From NCBI GenBank assembly GCA_964395765.1, contig CAYNCU010000113.1, forward strand, positions 1-13,846: a stretch of DNA of 13,846 bases, given 5' to 3'. This document shows, piece by piece, positions 1 through 6,979 of this stretch. Numbering within the stretch: position 1 is the stretch's first letter; every line of letters begins with the position of its first letter. Made by a program: the position numbers and the translations under genes. This DNA is from DATDPY01 sp964395765 (GTDB lineage Bacteria > Bacteroidota > Bacteroidia > Cytophagales > Cyclobacteriaceae). The notes under the pieces were generated by a model, which saw nothing but the letters and a program-made list of their open reading frames with translations, had not been told where the DNA came from and did not search any database.

Positions 1-603
1 TCACAAAAATTCGACAAAATGAAATATTCATGTTCGGCATTTGTTTTTCATTGGGGATTGGACAAACGGTATGATCAGTTGGGACTGCATAATGTAATAA
101 TATCCGATAAATACAGGAAAAACCTCGACAAGATATTCCATTCGAAATCATTGGGCAACCAACCGGATTTTTATATTTATGCGCCGGTCCTGCATGACCC
201 GTCAGCCGCCCCGGAAGGGGGGGATACTATTTCGGTAATTGTCCCGGTTGGGAATGTTGATTCAAAATTTAAACAGGACTGGGAGGAAATGGAACGGAAG
301 GCAAGGAATTATGTTATTCAACGGTTAAAGCGGATGAATCTTGGGGATATTGAGGACCATATCAAGTTTGAAATTGCCATTCAACCAAAGGCATGGGAAA
401 ATCAATGTAATATATCCAGAGGTGGCGTATTTGGAAGTTTAAATCACAGCATAATGCAGATGGGATATTTCCGGCCCCATAACCGCCACGACCGGTATAA
501 AAATCTCTATTTCGTCGGGGGAAGTACCCATCCTGGAAGCGGCGTGCCGCTTGTATTATTATCCGCGAAATTGGTAACAGACAGAATTTTAAGTGAAAAT
601 TAA
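1..603 (+). CDS. crtI: CrtI-type phytoene desaturase, C-terminal part (5' end outside window)
   Basis: This is the C-terminal ~200 residues of a FAD-dependent carotenoid desaturase, which introduces double bases into phytoene on the way to lycopene and related pigments at the membrane. The reading frame is open from base 1, six codons before the first ATG at 19, so the gene starts upstream. Family hallmarks are visible: YSCSAFVFHWGLDK near the start, DPSAAPEGGDT, HIKFEIAIQPKAWE, the GYFRPHNRHDRYKNLYFVGG stretch, and STHPGSGVPLVLLSAKLV close to the end, which in CrtI proteins belongs to the C-terminal FAD-binding region. A phytoene synthase-like gene follows 98 bases later on the same strand, the usual crtI-crtB pairing in Bacteroidota. 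The exact product (4-step desaturase or a CrtI paralogue acting on another carotenoid) cannot be decided from the fragment. Confidence 0.93.
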   Translation, partial: SQKFDKMKYSCSAFVFHWGLDKRYDQLGLHNVIISDKYRKNLDKIFHSKSLGNQPDFYIYAPVLHDPSAAPEGGDTISVIVPVGNVDSKFKQDWEEMERKARNYVIQRLKRMNLGDIEDHIKFEIAIQPKAWENQCNISRGGVFGSLNHSIMQMGYFRPHNRHDRYKNLYFVGGSTHPGSGVPLVLLSAKLVTDRILSEN

Positions 604-643
604 AAATAATCTAATTGGTTAATAACCCCATTTACTAATATTC

Positions 644-657
644 GTTAAACATGCTAA
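644..657. promoter_or_regulatory. candidate operator upstream of the phytoene synthase gene
   Basis: GTTAAACATGCTAA lies 44 bases before the start codon at 702. It matches GCTAAACGTGTTAA at 2364-2377, upstream of the DUF4251 gene, at 11 of 14 positions, and all three differences are transitions. The core resembles an imperfect dyad TTAA-N5-YTAA. That two separately transcribed neighbours share it suggests a common regulator; a CarH/LitR-type MerR protein is a possible candidate because such genes often sit by carotenoid genes, but none is in the window. No clear Bacteroidota -7 box (TAnnTTTG) was found nearby. Confidence 0.35.
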
Positions 658-701
658 GGCAAATTTTTTTTAGGATAAACATTTTTTAAACAATCTCTTT
701 C

Positions 702-1679
702 ATGAAAAATATAAATATCAGTAATCAGAATGATTACCTGGAGATCTTGAAATCCATTAACTACAGGAATATTCTGAAACATCCGAACATTCTTATTGCC
801 GCGAACTTCTGGGAACAGGACAGGTATTTCGCGGCCAAAATATGTTATAGTTTCATGCGTGCGGTTGACGATATGATTGATAATTATAAGGCGGAAAACA
901 CGATCATCGAAGACTGTAAAAAGGTAGAATTGCTTAATAATGTTAACACATGGATTTCACAAATTAAGGGACAAAATGAAGGAAAACTCATATATGGTGA
1001 ATTGCAGAATGTAGTCAGGGATTTTAAAATCCCCCTTTGGCCATTTGAAAAATTCTCGCAATCAATGATCTATGATATATACCATGACGGATTTCCGACA
1101 TTTGACGATTTTGTTGAGTATTCTAACGGAGCTTCCGTATCCCCGGCGGCAGTATTTGTTCATCTTTGCGGAATTACGCACGAAAGTAATGAATACGCTG
1201 AGCCTGTTTTTGATGTTATGAAGGCAGCCACTCCATGCGCCATGTTCAGCTATATCGTACATATTATCCGTGATTTTCAAAAAGACCAGATGGATCACCT
1301 GAATTATTTTGCCGGCGATATAATGGAAAAATACGGCGTAACACGTAAGGAACTGTATGATATCGCCAATGAAAGCATGAAAATAAGCCCTGGTTTCCGG
1401 ATGATGATGGGAGAATATTATACTATTGCCGACCGGTACAGACTCGAAACCTACAAAATAATTGACAGAATAAAACCATTCCTCGAACCCAGGTACCAGT
1501 TAAGTCTTGAGATAATATTCAATTTATATTTAATGGTATTTGAACGGATTGATATAGATCGCGGACAGTTCACCGCGGAAGAACTCAACCCGGGTTTGAA
1601 TGATATTTTAATAAAAGTGAACCGGGTGATAGAGAACTTCAAAGCCTATGAACCCGGTTCAAATTCTTCTGACTTGTAA
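702..1679 (+). CDS. crtB: squalene/phytoene synthase family protein (likely phytoene synthase CrtB)
   Basis: Predicted head-to-head prenyl transferase of 325 residues, joining two geranylgeranyl diphosphates to phytoene in carotenoid synthesis. The all-helical family's two Asp-rich Mg-binding motifs are present: DDMID (residues 56-60, within YSFMRAVDDMID) and DFQKD (191-195, within HIIRDFQKDQ). Between them lies the block IYDIYHDGFPTFDDFVEYSNGAS (about 123-145), the position of the family's Y-x-x-x-x-A-G substrate region, here reading SNGASVSPAAVF rather than the classic form. The usual GRxYLP after motif 2 is replaced by DHLNYFAGDIMEKYGV. This marks a divergent subgroup, so a squalene-type or other C30/C40 product cannot be excluded, but the crtI gene directly upstream favours phytoene. 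The start ATG at 702 has no obvious Shine-Dalgarno, as is usual in this phylum. Confidence 0.82.
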   Translation: MKNINISNQNDYLEILKSINYRNILKHPNILIAANFWEQDRYFAAKICYSFMRAVDDMIDNYKAENTIIEDCKKVELLNNVNTWISQIKGQNEGKLIYGELQNVVRDFKIPLWPFEKFSQSMIYDIYHDGFPTFDDFVEYSNGASVSPAAVFVHLCGITHESNEYAEPVFDVMKAATPCAMFSYIVHIIRDFQKDQMDHLNYFAGDIMEKYGVTRKELYDIANESMKISPGFRMMMGEYYTIADRYRLETYKIIDRIKPFLEPRYQLSLEIIFNLYLMVFERIDIDRGQFTAEELNPGLNDILIKVNRVIENFKAYEPGSNSSDL

Positions 1680-1725
1680 TCCTACCCGTTCTTCAAAGAT
1701 AATCCGGATTGTAGAGGATAGGATT
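1678..1725. terminator. possible bidirectional terminator between convergent genes
   Basis: The 46-base gap between the convergent phytoene synthase and DUF4251 genes is bounded by an inverted repeat, AATCCTA (1678-1684) and TAGGATT (1719-1725). Inside its loop is a perfect 10-base palindrome, AATCCGGATT (1701-1710). The geometry suits a shared terminator, but the loop is long (34 bases) and no good U-tract follows on either strand, so the call is weak. Confidence 0.25.
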
Positions 1726-2301
1726 TTAATAAGAAGTCATTCCTTTATAAACCCTCGAACGGTTGTAGGGTACAATATAACCGTCAAAGGTATAACGGTT
1801 ACCCCAGTTGTCGGAGATCTTGGCTGAGCTTCTTCCGTTGGAATAAACATTAAGGAAAATATCGGAACTTCCGATCAGGGAGGTCAATGCGGTACAATGA
1901 ATGAAAATATTCTTATTTTTTGTTATATCGTAACGCATTAATTTGCCTTCAAAAGTTATTCCACCTAATCCATTCGCTCCCATACTCTCGTCCGAAGCAA
2001 ACTGTACTGTCAGTACACTGTCTTTAAGGGATACAAAATTCAGGGTAGAATTAACCGGGTAGCCCATGTTATAACGGTTATAAATCGTATTAGCCTCAAT
2101 TACCCAGTTCTTCGACTTAATAAGGGAGTCAAGGCGATTAAGATTTTCAACTGCTGTTTCACGATTTCGTTCCTTTTTCAGTTTATGTTTGTCTACTTTG
2201 GTTTGCACCGCAGAATCCTGATTTGCCATACTTTCATCCTGTGCATTTATAAAACCGACATTTACCAGGAATAATACAATTACGAAAATTATTTTTTTCA
2301 T
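1726..2301 (-). CDS. secreted DUF4251 domain protein
   Basis: A 191-residue exported protein of unknown function. Residues 1-20 are a Sec signal peptide (MKK, hydrophobic core, cleavage likely at INA|Q), followed by a charged Lys/Arg-rich linker (about 35-52) and then a beta-rich domain. The domain shows the order seen in Bacteroidota DUF4251 proteins: WVIEANTIYNR, PVNSTLNFVSLKDS, the glycine-rich GANGLGGITFEGKL, SSDIFLNVYSNGRSSAKIS and a C-terminal TFDGYIVP. No catalytic residues can be inferred. The length is normal for the family. It is convergent with the phytoene synthase gene and may share an upstream motif with it, which hints at co-regulation with pigment synthesis. The CDF-like gene lies 326 bases upstream on the same strand, too far for tight coupling. 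The DUF4251 assignment rests on pattern recognition. Confidence 0.8.
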   Translation of the reverse strand: MKKIIFVIVLFLVNVGFINAQDESMANQDSAVQTKVDKHKLKKERNRETAVENLNRLDSLIKSKNWVIEANTIYNRYNMGYPVNSTLNFVSLKDSVLTVQFASDESMGANGLGGITFEGKLMRYDITKNKNIFIHCTALTSLIGSSDIFLNVYSNGRSSAKISDNWGNRYTFDGYIVPYNRSRVYKGMTSY

Positions 2302-2363
2302 AACGCTTACATTTTAAATAACTTATCAATTAAATAAACGAATATTTTATTCGACGAGTTAAC

Positions 2364-2387
2364 GCTAAACGTGTTAAAATGTGTTAA
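2364..2387. promoter_or_regulatory. candidate operator: tandem decamers upstream of DUF4251 gene
   Basis: On the plus strand, AACGTGTTAA (2368-2377) is followed directly by AATGTGTTAA (2378-2387), two decamers differing at one base, so the sites fall on the same DNA face. The first is part of GCTAAACGTGTTAA (2364-2377), which resembles the site at 644-657. A further GTTAA lies at 2358-2362. The array sits 57-80 bases upstream of the DUF4251 start codon (minus strand). Tandem near-helical-turn direct repeats are the type of operator bound by CarH-like MerR regulators, which use 11-base repeats; the link is inference. Confidence 0.35.
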
Positions 2388-2466
2388 TATAAAGTCCGGC
2401 CTCTTCTATGATTATATATCATTCCTTTGAAAAATTTCATAACGATAATTTATTTTGAATTGACTT

Positions 2467-2580
2467 TAATCCGCCTTGGCGTTCCGCTTCGGCCGAGGAG
2501 AAGGCTGTGATATAATTCTCCGGAGCTCTGCTTCTGAAATTTGGGTCCCGGGTTTGCCATAGGGTTAAATACCTTTTATT
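2467..2580 (+). repeat. dispersed structured repeat, copy 1 (114 bases)
   Basis: This stretch aligns without any gap to 8903-9016, with about 20 mismatches in 114 bases by eye (roughly 82% identity). Both copies begin TAATCCGCCTT and end TACCTTTTATT, and AAATTTGGGT is invariant inside. Copy 1 is the more degenerate in its second and third hairpins but keeps a first hairpin in a shifted register: CCTTGGC (2474-2480) with GCCGAGG (2492-2498), seven pairs including one G-T. CTCCGGAG (2518-2525) marks the second hairpin position. It lies between two genes of the minus strand, so relative to local transcription its orientation is opposite to that of copy 2. No reading frame spans it. Confidence 0.8.
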
Positions 2581-2627
2581 CAAATTGCCCCATTTATCTT
2601 CATGGAAAGCAAATCGAATAGAAGGTC

Positions 2628-3302
2628 TCAGTCCTTCGTATCTTTTTTAATATCGGTGGTGCAGGAAAAAGAATTGTTTTTGATTTTTTCGAATGACTCT
2701 TTCCCGCTCTGGTAGGCGAACCAGGCAACGCCCAGGCCTCCGACTAAATCTATATAAGGAACGTATGCCAATTCATACGCAAGGCTCGAACCTAAAAGGA
2801 CGATCGACAGATAGTAACATGTTTTAGAGCATTCTGCGTCGGCGATTACAGGCGCCGATTGCATTTTATTGCCGATATTCAGTTTGATTTTATATAATGC
2901 ATACATAGCAGCTATCGATATAACAGCAATAACAATTCCCGCTTTTGTTGTATAGGGTCGTGAGTTGGTATAGAAAACACTTCCGGCGCCGACTATTAAT
3001 CCTAAGGTGAGCACATAGAAGGATATTCCTGTTATACGCAACGCTGCATTTTCAAACTTGTCACGTAAAGCGATATCGGGATTCTTTTGTAAACGCAACA
3101 TTAAATGCAATATACCGAAGCCGGAGATAACTTCTACAAAACTGTCGATTCCAAAGCCGAATAAAGCCAGGGTTCGATCCCCTGAGCCGTACCAGACAGA
3201 AGCTATGCCTTCAAGTAAATTATATACGATTGTCAGTATGCTCAGATATAATGCATTTTTGATCAATTTTTCCGAGTCAATTTTTTTTGCCGATTCCAGC
3301 AT
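2628..3302 (-). CDS. CDF-like cation transporter, membrane domain only
   Basis: A 224-residue integral membrane protein with about five to six hydrophobic segments, resembling the transmembrane domain of cation diffusion facilitators but without a C-terminal cytoplasmic domain, as in the short 'cation transporter' subfamily. Segment 2 carries FGFGIDSFVEVISG (48-61), where canonical CDFs have the D-x-x-x-H/D-x-x-x-D metal site; here D53 and E57 remain. The second metal-site helix reads ADAECSKTCYYLS (154-166): the canonical HxxxD is replaced by C158 and C162. A further Cys is at 213 in the soluble tail. Substrate is therefore unknown and could be a softer metal than zinc. The gene is divergent from the sugar operon, with 79 bases between start codons. 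Family membership is fairly sure, function is not. Confidence 0.75.
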   Translation of the reverse strand: MLESAKKIDSEKLIKNALYLSILTIVYNLLEGIASVWYGSGDRTLALFGFGIDSFVEVISGFGILHLMLRLQKNPDIALRDKFENAALRITGISFYVLTLGLIVGAGSVFYTNSRPYTTKAGIVIAVISIAAMYALYKIKLNIGNKMQSAPVIADAECSKTCYYLSIVLLGSSLAYELAYVPYIDLVGGLGVAWFAYQSGKESFEKIKNNSFSCTTDIKKDTKD

Positions 3303-3346
3303 GGATATAATACTATATTCCCTGAAAAATAATTTATATATTCAAC

Positions 3347-3362
3347 TAATTTTATAAAATTA
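3347..3362. promoter_or_regulatory. 16-base perfect palindrome in the divergent promoter region
   Basis: TAATTTTATAAAATTA is an exact palindrome centred between 3354 and 3355. It lies in the 79-base gap between the divergent CDF-like and DUF1080 genes, 19 bases before the DUF1080 start codon. Position and symmetry suit a repressor or activator site for the operon, or a shared site. The region is very AT-rich, so a chance origin is possible. No convincing TTG/TAnnTTTG promoter pair could be placed. Confidence 0.35.
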
Positions 3363-3381
3363 CATCATTAAGAATAAAGTT

Positions 3382-4767
3382 ATGAAAACACATAAATTAT
3401 TTATCCCTGTATTTTTTTGCTTATTTGTATCATTTTCATCTTTCGGTCAGGATAATGGATGGACCCAATTGTTCAACGGCAAGGATCTGAATGGCTGGAA
3501 GCAACTCAACGGGAAAGCAATGTTTAAAGTAGGCAACGGCGCCATTGAAGGGATTTCGGTATTAAATGAGCCGAATAGTTTTCTTTGTACAGAAAAAAAC
3601 TACGATGATTTTATCCTGGAAATGGAAGTGAAAGTTGATCCCCCGCTCAATTCCGGTATTCAATTACGGAGTAACAGCAGTCCTGATTTTCAGAACGGTA
3701 GGGTTCATGGTTATCAATGTGAAATTGACCCCAGTGCAAGAAAATGGAGCGGAGGTATTTACGAAGAAGCAGGAAGGGGATGGCTTTACAACCTGACCCG
3801 CAACCCGGCCGGCAGGAAAGCCTTTAAAGAGGGTGAGTGGAACAAGTACCGGATCGAAGCGACAGGAGATACCATTCGCACATGGATAAATGGTATCATG
3901 TGCGCAAACCTGGTGGATAATATGACCCATTCCGGTTTTATTGCGCTGCAGGTTCATTCGATTGGCAGCGATCCGGAAATGGCCGGTAAAAAAGTGCTAT
4001 GGAGAAATATCAGAATCAAAACTGTTGATCTTATGAATTCCAGACTGAAACCGGATCCTATGGTAGCGGAGATTAATTATATCCCCAATACATTAACACC
4101 GACGGAAATAAAAAATGGCTGGCGGTTGTTATGGGACGGAAAAACATCGATGGGATGGAAGTCGGCGAAAGGTGAAAAGTTTCCTGAAAAAGGCTGGGTT
4201 ATCAAAGACGGCGTCCTGACCGTCCTGGAAAGCGGAGGAGGAGAAGCGGCCTTCGGTGGAGATATCATTACGGATGCCCAATACAGCAATTTTATTTTCG
4301 AAGTGGATTTTAGTATTACCAAGGGGGCCAACAGCGGTATAAAATATTTTGTTGACCCTGAACTCAATAAAAAAGCGGGTTCAGCAATCGGACTGGAATA
4401 TCAGATCCTCGATAATGCCAATCACCCCGATGCGAAAGAGGGCGTTGATGGCAACCGTACCCTGGCCTCCCTGTATGACCTGATTCCGGCAGAGAATCTT
4501 TCCGTTCCGGGAACGGAGGTTCCGTTCAATGGTATTGGTGAATGGAACCGGGCAAGAATTGTTGTAAGGGGAAATCATATTGAACACTGGCTGAATAATG
4601 TTAAGGTTGTGGATTATGAAAGAGGTACGCAGATCTTCAGGGCCCTGGTGGCCAAAAGCAAGTATCATGTATGGCCGGATTTCGGTGAGGCGCCGGAAGG
4701 AAATATCCTTTTACAGGACCATGGAAATGAAGTTCATTTCAGGAGTATCAAGATAAAACCTCTATGA
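3382..4767 (+). CDS. secreted protein with two DUF1080 (3-keto-disaccharide hydrolase) domains
   Basis: A 461-residue exported protein. Residues 1-22 form a Sec signal peptide (cleavage near FGQ|D). Two related jelly-roll domains follow: domain 1 about 25-214 (LFNGKDLNGWK, NSGIQLRS at 90-97, GYQCEID at 110-116, WRNIRIK near 207-213) and domain 2 about 244-459 (LLWDGKTSMGWK, NSGIKYFV at 317-324, GLEYQILD at 337-344, LQDHGNEVHFRSIKIK near the end). DUF1080 (PF06439) proteins are concanavalin-like folds; members act on 3-keto-glycosides, cleaving the glycosidic bond by hydrolysis or elimination after C3 oxidation. Single-domain versions of ~200-270 residues are common, so this is a tandem form. 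It is first in the operon, and its stop overlaps the next start by ATGA. Its export contrasts with the apparently cytosolic enzymes downstream. A binding rather than catalytic role for one domain is possible. Confidence 0.87.
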   Translation: MKTHKLFIPVFFCLFVSFSSFGQDNGWTQLFNGKDLNGWKQLNGKAMFKVGNGAIEGISVLNEPNSFLCTEKNYDDFILEMEVKVDPPLNSGIQLRSNSSPDFQNGRVHGYQCEIDPSARKWSGGIYEEAGRGWLYNLTRNPAGRKAFKEGEWNKYRIEATGDTIRTWINGIMCANLVDNMTHSGFIALQVHSIGSDPEMAGKKVLWRNIRIKTVDLMNSRLKPDPMVAEINYIPNTLTPTEIKNGWRLLWDGKTSMGWKSAKGEKFPEKGWVIKDGVLTVLESGGGEAAFGGDIITDAQYSNFIFEVDFSITKGANSGIKYFVDPELNKKAGSAIGLEYQILDNANHPDAKEGVDGNRTLASLYDLIPAENLSVPGTEVPFNGIGEWNRARIVVRGNHIEHWLNNVKVVDYERGTQIFRALVAKSKYHVWPDFGEAPEGNILLQDHGNEVHFRSIKIKPL

Positions 4768-6146
4768 TCCGTGCCGATAAAAACATTTCTCCAGAAAAAC
4801 TGAAACTACTGTTAAAAAAATTCTGGGAATTATCCAGCGGGAAGATCAGGTTAATAGAAAGAGATTTTGATTTCAAAAAGGGGGCACCTGTTTTAACTGA
4901 ACAAGGTCAATATAAGTCTAAAGGCTGGACAGAATGGACATTAGGATTTCATTACGGCTCTGCCATTTTCAATTTTGAAATAACCGGAGAGCAGGACCTG
5001 CTGGAATTAGCCAAAAAAGGAACAGTAAACCGTATGCCTGTCCATATCAGTCATACTGGTGTGCATGACCATGGGTTTAACATAATAAGCACTTACGGAA
5101 ACCTCCTGCGATTGACGCATGATAGGAAAATAAAGGCGGACGAGTGGGAAGAAAACTACTATAAGCTGGCTATAAAATTATCCGGCGCGGTTCAGGCTAA
5201 CCGTTGGACAGAACTGAATAGCGGCGGATTCATATATTCATTTAACGGTCCTCATTCATTATTCATCGATACCCTCCGAAGCGTGAGAATACTTATTTTG
5301 AGTCATATGCTGGGTCATGAATTGCTCGGGGAAAATGATGTAAAAATCAACCTGCTTGAAAGGGCTGTCGACCACTTGAAGACTACTGCAAGTTATTCCG
5401 TTTATTATGGAAAGGGCAGAGACGGCTATGATCTGCCCGGAAGAATCGCCCATGAGGTAATTTTCAATACCCGGAATGGCAGTTACCGCGGACCCAATTC
5501 TCAACAAGGTTATTCCGGCAGAACCACATGGATGCGCGGACTGGCATGGGCAATCCTGGGCTTTTCCGAAGAACTGGAGTTTTTTGACGATCAGGATGCT
5601 AACCTCAAGGAACTATCTGTAAAAATTACCGATCTAAAAGACGTTTTATTAAAAGCCGCAGTAATAACTTCTGATTTTTATCTTGAAAATGCCGCCTCCG
5701 ACGGTATACCTTATTGGGATTCCGGCGCACCCGGCCTGGAAAAAATAGGGGATTACAAAAATCTCCCGGCCGATCCATTTAATGCTTTTGAGCCGGTGGA
5801 CAGTTCTGCAGCAGTAATTGCCTCACAGGGCTTGCTTAGGTTAGGTCATTATCTTGAAAAATCCGGGCAGCCTGAAAACGCAAAAAAATATTTACAGATC
5901 GGTCTCACCATTGCAGAAACATTGTTCAAGGCGCCTTACCTGTCTGAGGATCCGCGGCACCAGGGACTCATACTTCATTCCATTTATCATCATCCGAACC
6001 GATGGGATTACCAGCCTGAAAAAGACAAGGTACCCTATGGGGAATCCAGCCTCTGGGGAGATTATCATGCAAGGGAACTGGCTGTTTATCTGGAAAATTT
6101 ATTTACTTCGGGTAATTATTACACTTTTTTTAACTGCATAAAATGA
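4764..6146 (+). CDS. GH88-like unsaturated glucuronyl hydrolase
   Basis: A 460-residue (alpha/alpha)6-barrel enzyme predicted to hydrate and so release a 4,5-unsaturated uronic acid from an oligosaccharide end. GH88 landmarks are in order: WTEWTLGFHYGSAIFNFEITG (55-75), HDHGF with D102, FIDTLRSV with D169, QGYSGRTTWMRGLAWAILGF (248-267), IPYWDSGAP (315-323), DSSAAVIASQGLLRLG (346-361) and YGESSLWGDY (425-434). D102 and D169 correspond to the two catalytic Asp residues of Bacillus UGL (D88, D149). There is no signal peptide, so it should act in the cytoplasm on imported fragments. It is somewhat longer than the classic ~380-residue enzymes, with insertions near 211-245. ATGA overlaps couple it to genes on both sides. 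No polysaccharide lyase or SusCD pair is in the window, so the polymer is unknown. A related GH105-type or new specificity cannot be excluded. Confidence 0.82.
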   Translation: MIRADKNISPEKLKLLLKKFWELSSGKIRLIERDFDFKKGAPVLTEQGQYKSKGWTEWTLGFHYGSAIFNFEITGEQDLLELAKKGTVNRMPVHISHTGVHDHGFNIISTYGNLLRLTHDRKIKADEWEENYYKLAIKLSGAVQANRWTELNSGGFIYSFNGPHSLFIDTLRSVRILILSHMLGHELLGENDVKINLLERAVDHLKTTASYSVYYGKGRDGYDLPGRIAHEVIFNTRNGSYRGPNSQQGYSGRTTWMRGLAWAILGFSEELEFFDDQDANLKELSVKITDLKDVLLKAAVITSDFYLENAASDGIPYWDSGAPGLEKIGDYKNLPADPFNAFEPVDSSAAVIASQGLLRLGHYLEKSGQPENAKKYLQIGLTIAETLFKAPYLSEDPRHQGLILHSIYHHPNRWDYQPEKDKVPYGESSLWGDYHARELAVYLENLFTSGNYYTFFNCIK

Positions 6147-6976
6147 CACCTTCGCAATCCGTTCTGTCAAAAGCATGTCTTCACACCATTACAACCCGCC
6201 CCTGGAAACTGGATATTGCCATACACAAATATGTCAATGCCGGTATCGGCGGCATTTCCGTCTGGCAAAATTTTCATGACGACTTTACCGTAAAGGAAGC
6301 CTCAGCCCTGTTAAATAATTCAGGCTTAAGGGTGGTTTCGCTCGTGAGGGGAGGCTTTTTTACGGGCTCAGAAGAAAAGATCAGATTAAAGGCGGTTGAG
6401 GATAATAAAAGAATGATTGATGAAGCCTTAGCTATCAATGCGGATATGCTTGTTTTGGTTTGCGGATCGACGCCCGGCCAGTCATTAGCTTTATCGAGAG
6501 AACAGATAGCGCGGGGGATCGAAGCCATTCTCCCCGTGGCTGAAAAAAATAAAATTAAACTGACCATTGAAGCGCTTCACCCGGTTTATTCCGATAGCCG
6601 TTCCGCCGTTAATACGCTTAAATTAGCCAATGACCTCGTTATCGGTTTTGACTCGCCATGGCTGGGAATAGCTGTAGATGTTTACCATGTGTGGTGGGAC
6701 CCCGACCTGAAGCAGGAAATCTTTCGCAGCGGTGAGCATAATAAATTGTTCGCTTTTCACCTTTGTGACTGGCGCACACCCACCAGGGATATATTAAATG
6801 ACCGGGAATTAATGGGGAGAGGAATTATCAACATCCAGGAAATTATAAATTGGATGAATGCGGCGGGCTTCAGTGGCATGTATGAAGTTGAGATCTTTTC
6901 GGAAGCTTACTGGTCGATGGACCAGGATGAATATTTATCCCAAATAATTGCATCTCTTCAAAATTATGAATATTAA
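6143..6976 (+). CDS. sugar phosphate isomerase/epimerase family TIM-barrel enzyme
   Basis: A 277-residue protein of the xylose isomerase-like/AP endonuclease 2 TIM-barrel superfamily (PF01261). The expected divalent metal ligands can be placed: E143 (TIEALHP), D179 (AVDVYHVWWDP), H206 (AFHLCDW) and E250 (YEVEIFSE). Members isomerise, epimerise or hydrate keto sugars; some homologues encoded beside DUF1080 and Gfo/Idh genes hydrate 2-hydroxy-3-keto-glucal formed by a DUF1080 lyase, which would suit this operon. The sequence, especially VYHVWWDP and LCDWRTPTRD, resembles a subgroup I recall from proteobacterial and actinobacterial clusters with a Gfo/Idh like the next gene. It starts in an ATGA overlap with the GH88-like gene and ends three bases before the dehydrogenase. 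No signal peptide, so cytosolic. The family is sure and the reaction is inferred. Confidence 0.85.
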   Translation: MTPSQSVLSKACLHTITTRPWKLDIAIHKYVNAGIGGISVWQNFHDDFTVKEASALLNNSGLRVVSLVRGGFFTGSEEKIRLKAVEDNKRMIDEALAINADMLVLVCGSTPGQSLALSREQIARGIEAILPVAEKNKIKLTIEALHPVYSDSRSAVNTLKLANDLVIGFDSPWLGIAVDVYHVWWDPDLKQEIFRSGEHNKLFAFHLCDWRTPTRDILNDRELMGRGIINIQEIINWMNAAGFSGMYEVEIFSEAYWSMDQDEYLSQIIASLQNYEY

Positions 6977-6979
6977 ATT

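Larger units (their letters stand above)
2302..2627. other. 326-base intergenic region without a gene
   Basis: Between two minus-strand genes. From the DUF4251 start outward it holds a short inverted repeat CGAATA-TTT-TATTCG (2339-2353), a cluster of GTTAA-type half-sites including two tandem decamers (2368-2387), an AT-rich stretch, and copy 1 of the dispersed structured repeat (2467-2580). The last 47 bases before the CDF-like stop codon show nothing recognisable. No open reading frame with coding character was seen. Confidence 0.6.

Noticed and set aside
1701..1710. AATCCGGATT palindrome as an operator
   Set aside because: It lies between the 3' ends of convergent genes, where an operator is unlikely; it was only noted as part of a weak terminator.
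2339..2353. CGAATA-TTT-TATTCG inverted repeat as a regulator site or hairpin
   Set aside because: The arms are short and AT-rich and no second copy was seen in the window, so it is not reported separately.
3058..3357. Plus-strand open frame antisense to the CDF-like gene
   Set aside because: It is mostly the complement of a well-supported membrane protein and has no recognisable motifs or start signal.
5854..6141. 95-codon open frame inside the GH88-like gene, same strand
   Set aside because: It is a +1 shadow of a gene with clear family motifs and has no domain-like features of its own.
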